Shown in pieces: positions 62,684-64,000 of a stretch of DNA of 64,000 nucleotides. The translations under genes were made by a program, and so were the position numbers. This DNA comes from Algorimicrobium algoritergicola. GTDB taxonomy: Bacteria; Bacteroidota; Bacteroidia; Flavobacteriales; Flavobacteriaceae. Position 1 is the first letter of the stretch. The number at the start of each line of letters is the position of its first letter. The stretch spans positions 744,001 to 808,000 of the forward strand of contig NZ_VSKL01000001.1 in assembly GCF_008086165.1 (NCBI RefSeq), written 5' to 3'. The notes beneath the pieces were generated by a model that saw only the letters and a program-made list of their open reading frames with translations, ran no database searches and had not been told where the DNA came from.

Positions 62684-62730
62684 TGAATTTGAAATTGAAG
62701 TTCGACTTCAAATTCATTTTCAACTTCAAT
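62684..62730. repeat. Nested inverted repeats in the leader upstream of the small gene before pheS
   Basis: TGAATTTGAA (62684-62693) is the reverse complement of TTCAAATTCA (62707-62716). ATTGAAG (62694-62700) pairs with CTTCAAT (62724-62730), giving an alternative fold. The leader therefore has two mutually exclusive hairpins. Confidence 0.5.
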
Positions 62731-62737
62731 TTAAAAC

Positions 62738-63094
62738 ATGTCTAGAGACGAACAATTAAAAGAACGATGGGAACAAGTAGTGCAAAAATTGTCTGCACAA
62801 TTTGCTGATGGTGATAAACTGGATTTAGATGCTATAATTTATTTAATTGGTGTGCAAGAGCTAGGTCAGTTGGATAGAAAATTTAAAAAAGATCATAAAT
62901 TAGATTTGATGCATATTGCTATTTGTCGCCTTTTGGAACCTTATGGTTATTATGAATTTGATTATTATGATGATGACAAATGGCCACATTATAAGGTGAA
63001 AGAACAATTGCCAGCCTTAAAAGCAGGTGAACAAAGTGTACTGATGAAAGAAGCTATTGTAAGTTATTTTATTGAAGTGGAGTATATAAAATAA
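62738..63094 (+). CDS. Conserved small protein of unknown function
   Basis: The 118-residue acidic protein starts MSRDEQLKERWEQVVQKLSAQF. It has a helical middle (LDLDAIIYLIGVQELGQLDRKF) and an aromatic stretch (EPYGYYEFDYYDDDKWPHY). I do not recognise a named domain, though the pattern looks conserved rather than random. It sits 35 bp upstream of pheS and may share a transcript with it, although pheS has its own promoter element. Confidence 0.7.
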   Translation: MSRDEQLKERWEQVVQKLSAQFADGDKLDLDAIIYLIGVQELGQLDRKFKKDHKLDLMHIAICRLLEPYGYYEFDYYDDDKWPHYKVKEQLPALKAGEQSVLMKEAIVSYFIEVEYIK

Positions 63095-63101
63095 GAATTA
63101 T

Positions 63102-63109
63102 TAAATTTG
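63102..63109 (+). promoter_or_regulatory. Promoter -7 element for pheS
   Basis: TAAATTTG fits TAnnTTTG and lies 20 bases before the pheS ATG. It starts eight bases after the upstream gene ends. Confidence 0.55.
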
Positions 63110-63129
63110 CACTCATTTTCAATGAAATC

Positions 63130-64000
63130 ATGATAGATAAGATAAAAGAATTAATTGCCGAAGCAGAAGCATTTCAAGCAAAATCTAAAGAGGAAGTCGA
63201 AGCATTTCGAATTAAATTTTTAGGAAAAAAAGGCGTGCTTAATGATTATTTTAAGGAGTTTAAAAACGTAGCTAACGATCAGAAAAAGGAGTTTGGTCAG
63301 GTTATTAATGCGCTTAAAAAAACAGCAGAAGATAAAGTAGCAGCACTTAAGGAGGATCTGGAAAACAATGAGGAATCGGCCGGTTCGTTTGATGACTTAT
63401 CTCGTCCAGGCGATCCAATTGAAATTGGTGCAAGGCACCCTATTTCATTAGTAAAAAATCAGATTATTGATATTTTTTCACGCATTGGTTTTAATGTTAG
63501 TGAGGGTCCAGAAATTGAAGATGATTGGCATAACTTTACCGCGTTAAATTTGCCAGAATACCATCCAGCACGAGATATGCAGGATACCTTTTTTATACAA
63601 ACAGATCCAGACATTTTATTACGTACACATACCAGTTCGGTACAGGTGCGTTATATGGAAAACAATAAACCACCTATTCGGACAATTTCTCCAGGTCGTG
63701 TGTATAGAAATGAAGCAATTTCATCGCGATCGCATTGTTTTTTCCACCAAGTTGAAGGTTTATATATTGATAAAGACGTGAGTTTTTCCGATTTAAAACA
63801 AACCCTTCAATATTTTACAACTGAAATGTTTGGAAAAAGTAAAATTCGTTTACGTCCATCCTACTTTCCGTTTACAGAACCGAGTGCTGAAGTAGATGTG
63901 TATTGGGGATTGGAAACCGAAACCGATTACCGTATTACTAAAGGAACCGGCTGGTTGGAAATTATGGGTTGCGGTATGGTAGATCCTAATGTATTGGAAA
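63130..64000 (+). CDS. pheS: Phenylalanyl-tRNA synthetase alpha subunit (partial, runs off the end)
   Basis: The frame is open from the ATG at 63130 to the end of the window (about 290 codons). It begins MIDKIKELIAEAEAFQAKSK, has the linker FLGKKGVLNDYFKEF, and contains class II motifs: GPEIEDDWHNFTALNLPEYH, then RVYRNEAISSRSHCFFHQVEG (motif 2). It charges tRNA-Phe together with PheT. The C-terminal part lies outside the window. Confidence 0.94.
   Translation, partial: MIDKIKELIAEAEAFQAKSKEEVEAFRIKFLGKKGVLNDYFKEFKNVANDQKKEFGQVINALKKTAEDKVAALKEDLENNEESAGSFDDLSRPGDPIEIGARHPISLVKNQIIDIFSRIGFNVSEGPEIEDDWHNFTALNLPEYHPARDMQDTFFIQTDPDILLRTHTSSVQVRYMENNKPPIRTISPGRVYRNEAISSRSHCFFHQVEGLYIDKDVSFSDLKQTLQYFTTEMFGKSKIRLRPSYFPFTEPSAEVDVYWGLETETDYRITKGTGWLEIMGCGMVDPNVLE

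Noticed and set aside
1-64000. CRISPR arrays, tRNA or rRNA genes, prophage or intact insertion sequences
   Set aside because: No regularly spaced repeats, tRNA-like folds, rRNA sequence, transposase or phage genes were seen.

Overview
The window looks like a chromosomal segment from a member of the Flavobacteriaceae (Bacteroidota), probably marine. The DNA is AT-rich. Many starts are preceded by the Bacteroidota promoter element TAnnTTTG (for example TATATTTG at 28040-28047 and 47319-47326). Lineage-typical content includes a complete Bat (aerotolerance) operon, an IPExxxVDY protein, a viroplasmin-type RNase HI, DUF1800/DUF1501 pairs, and lipoproteins whose lipid-bearing Cys is followed by S-D-D-D. 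I found no rRNA, tRNA, CRISPR array, prophage or intact insertion sequence.

Layout. 0-2.8 kb: a LytS/LytTR two-component pair and a RelB/ParE-type toxin-antitoxin module. 2.8-8.6 kb: core genes rnhA and purN (minus) facing acpP, fabF, rnc, an IPExxxVDY protein and pyk (plus). 8.6-13.6 kb: the glyoxylate shunt (aceA, aceB) divergent from a RamB/ScfR-type regulator, with a palindrome-rich control region between them. 13.6-14.6 kb: a mosaic patch with a relict dinB 3' end, a relict pyk 3' end, small repeats and a DUF2971 gene. 14.6-17.8 kb: dinB, an NAD(P)-binding protein, a CYTH protein and an endonuclease/exonuclease/phosphatase-family protein. 17.8-26.8 kb: a minus-strand operon with a giant alpha-2-macroglobulin lipoprotein, DUF2071 and ABM-like proteins, and PBP1C. 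26.8-37.9 kb: isoaspartyl peptidase, aldehyde dehydrogenase, DUF1800/DUF1501, several lipoproteins, an AlbA_2 protein, a four-helix-bundle protein and an SDR. 38.0-47.3 kb: MoxR, DUF58 and the Bat proteins. 47.3-53.5 kb: two SulP transporter plus beta-carbonic anhydrase units. 53.6-62.1 kb: a heme/iron locus with HmuY and a TonB receptor on minus, and DUF6607, ankyrin, DUF2271 and PepSY-flavoprotein genes on plus. 62.1-64 kb: cvpA, a small conserved protein and the 5' part of pheS.

How the genes work together. The glyoxylate shunt and its likely regulator suggest growth on acetate or fatty acids. The SulP/carbonic anhydrase block points to bicarbonate uptake and CO2 hydration. The heme locus suggests surface capture of heme by HmuY, outer-membrane transport by the TonB receptor, and inner-membrane electron transfer by the PepSY-flavoreductase to a periplasmic DUF2271 protein. 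That DUF2271 protein carries DAITGAT, which resembles an ApbE flavinylation site. This is the most interesting functional prediction here.

The most unusual structural observations are the repeat-bounded mosaic beside dinB, a terminator-shaped hairpin inside the start of rnc, and the exactly 18-bp-phased TTCGC motifs upstream of the glyoxylate regulator. All calls come from reading the sequence; no database search was run.
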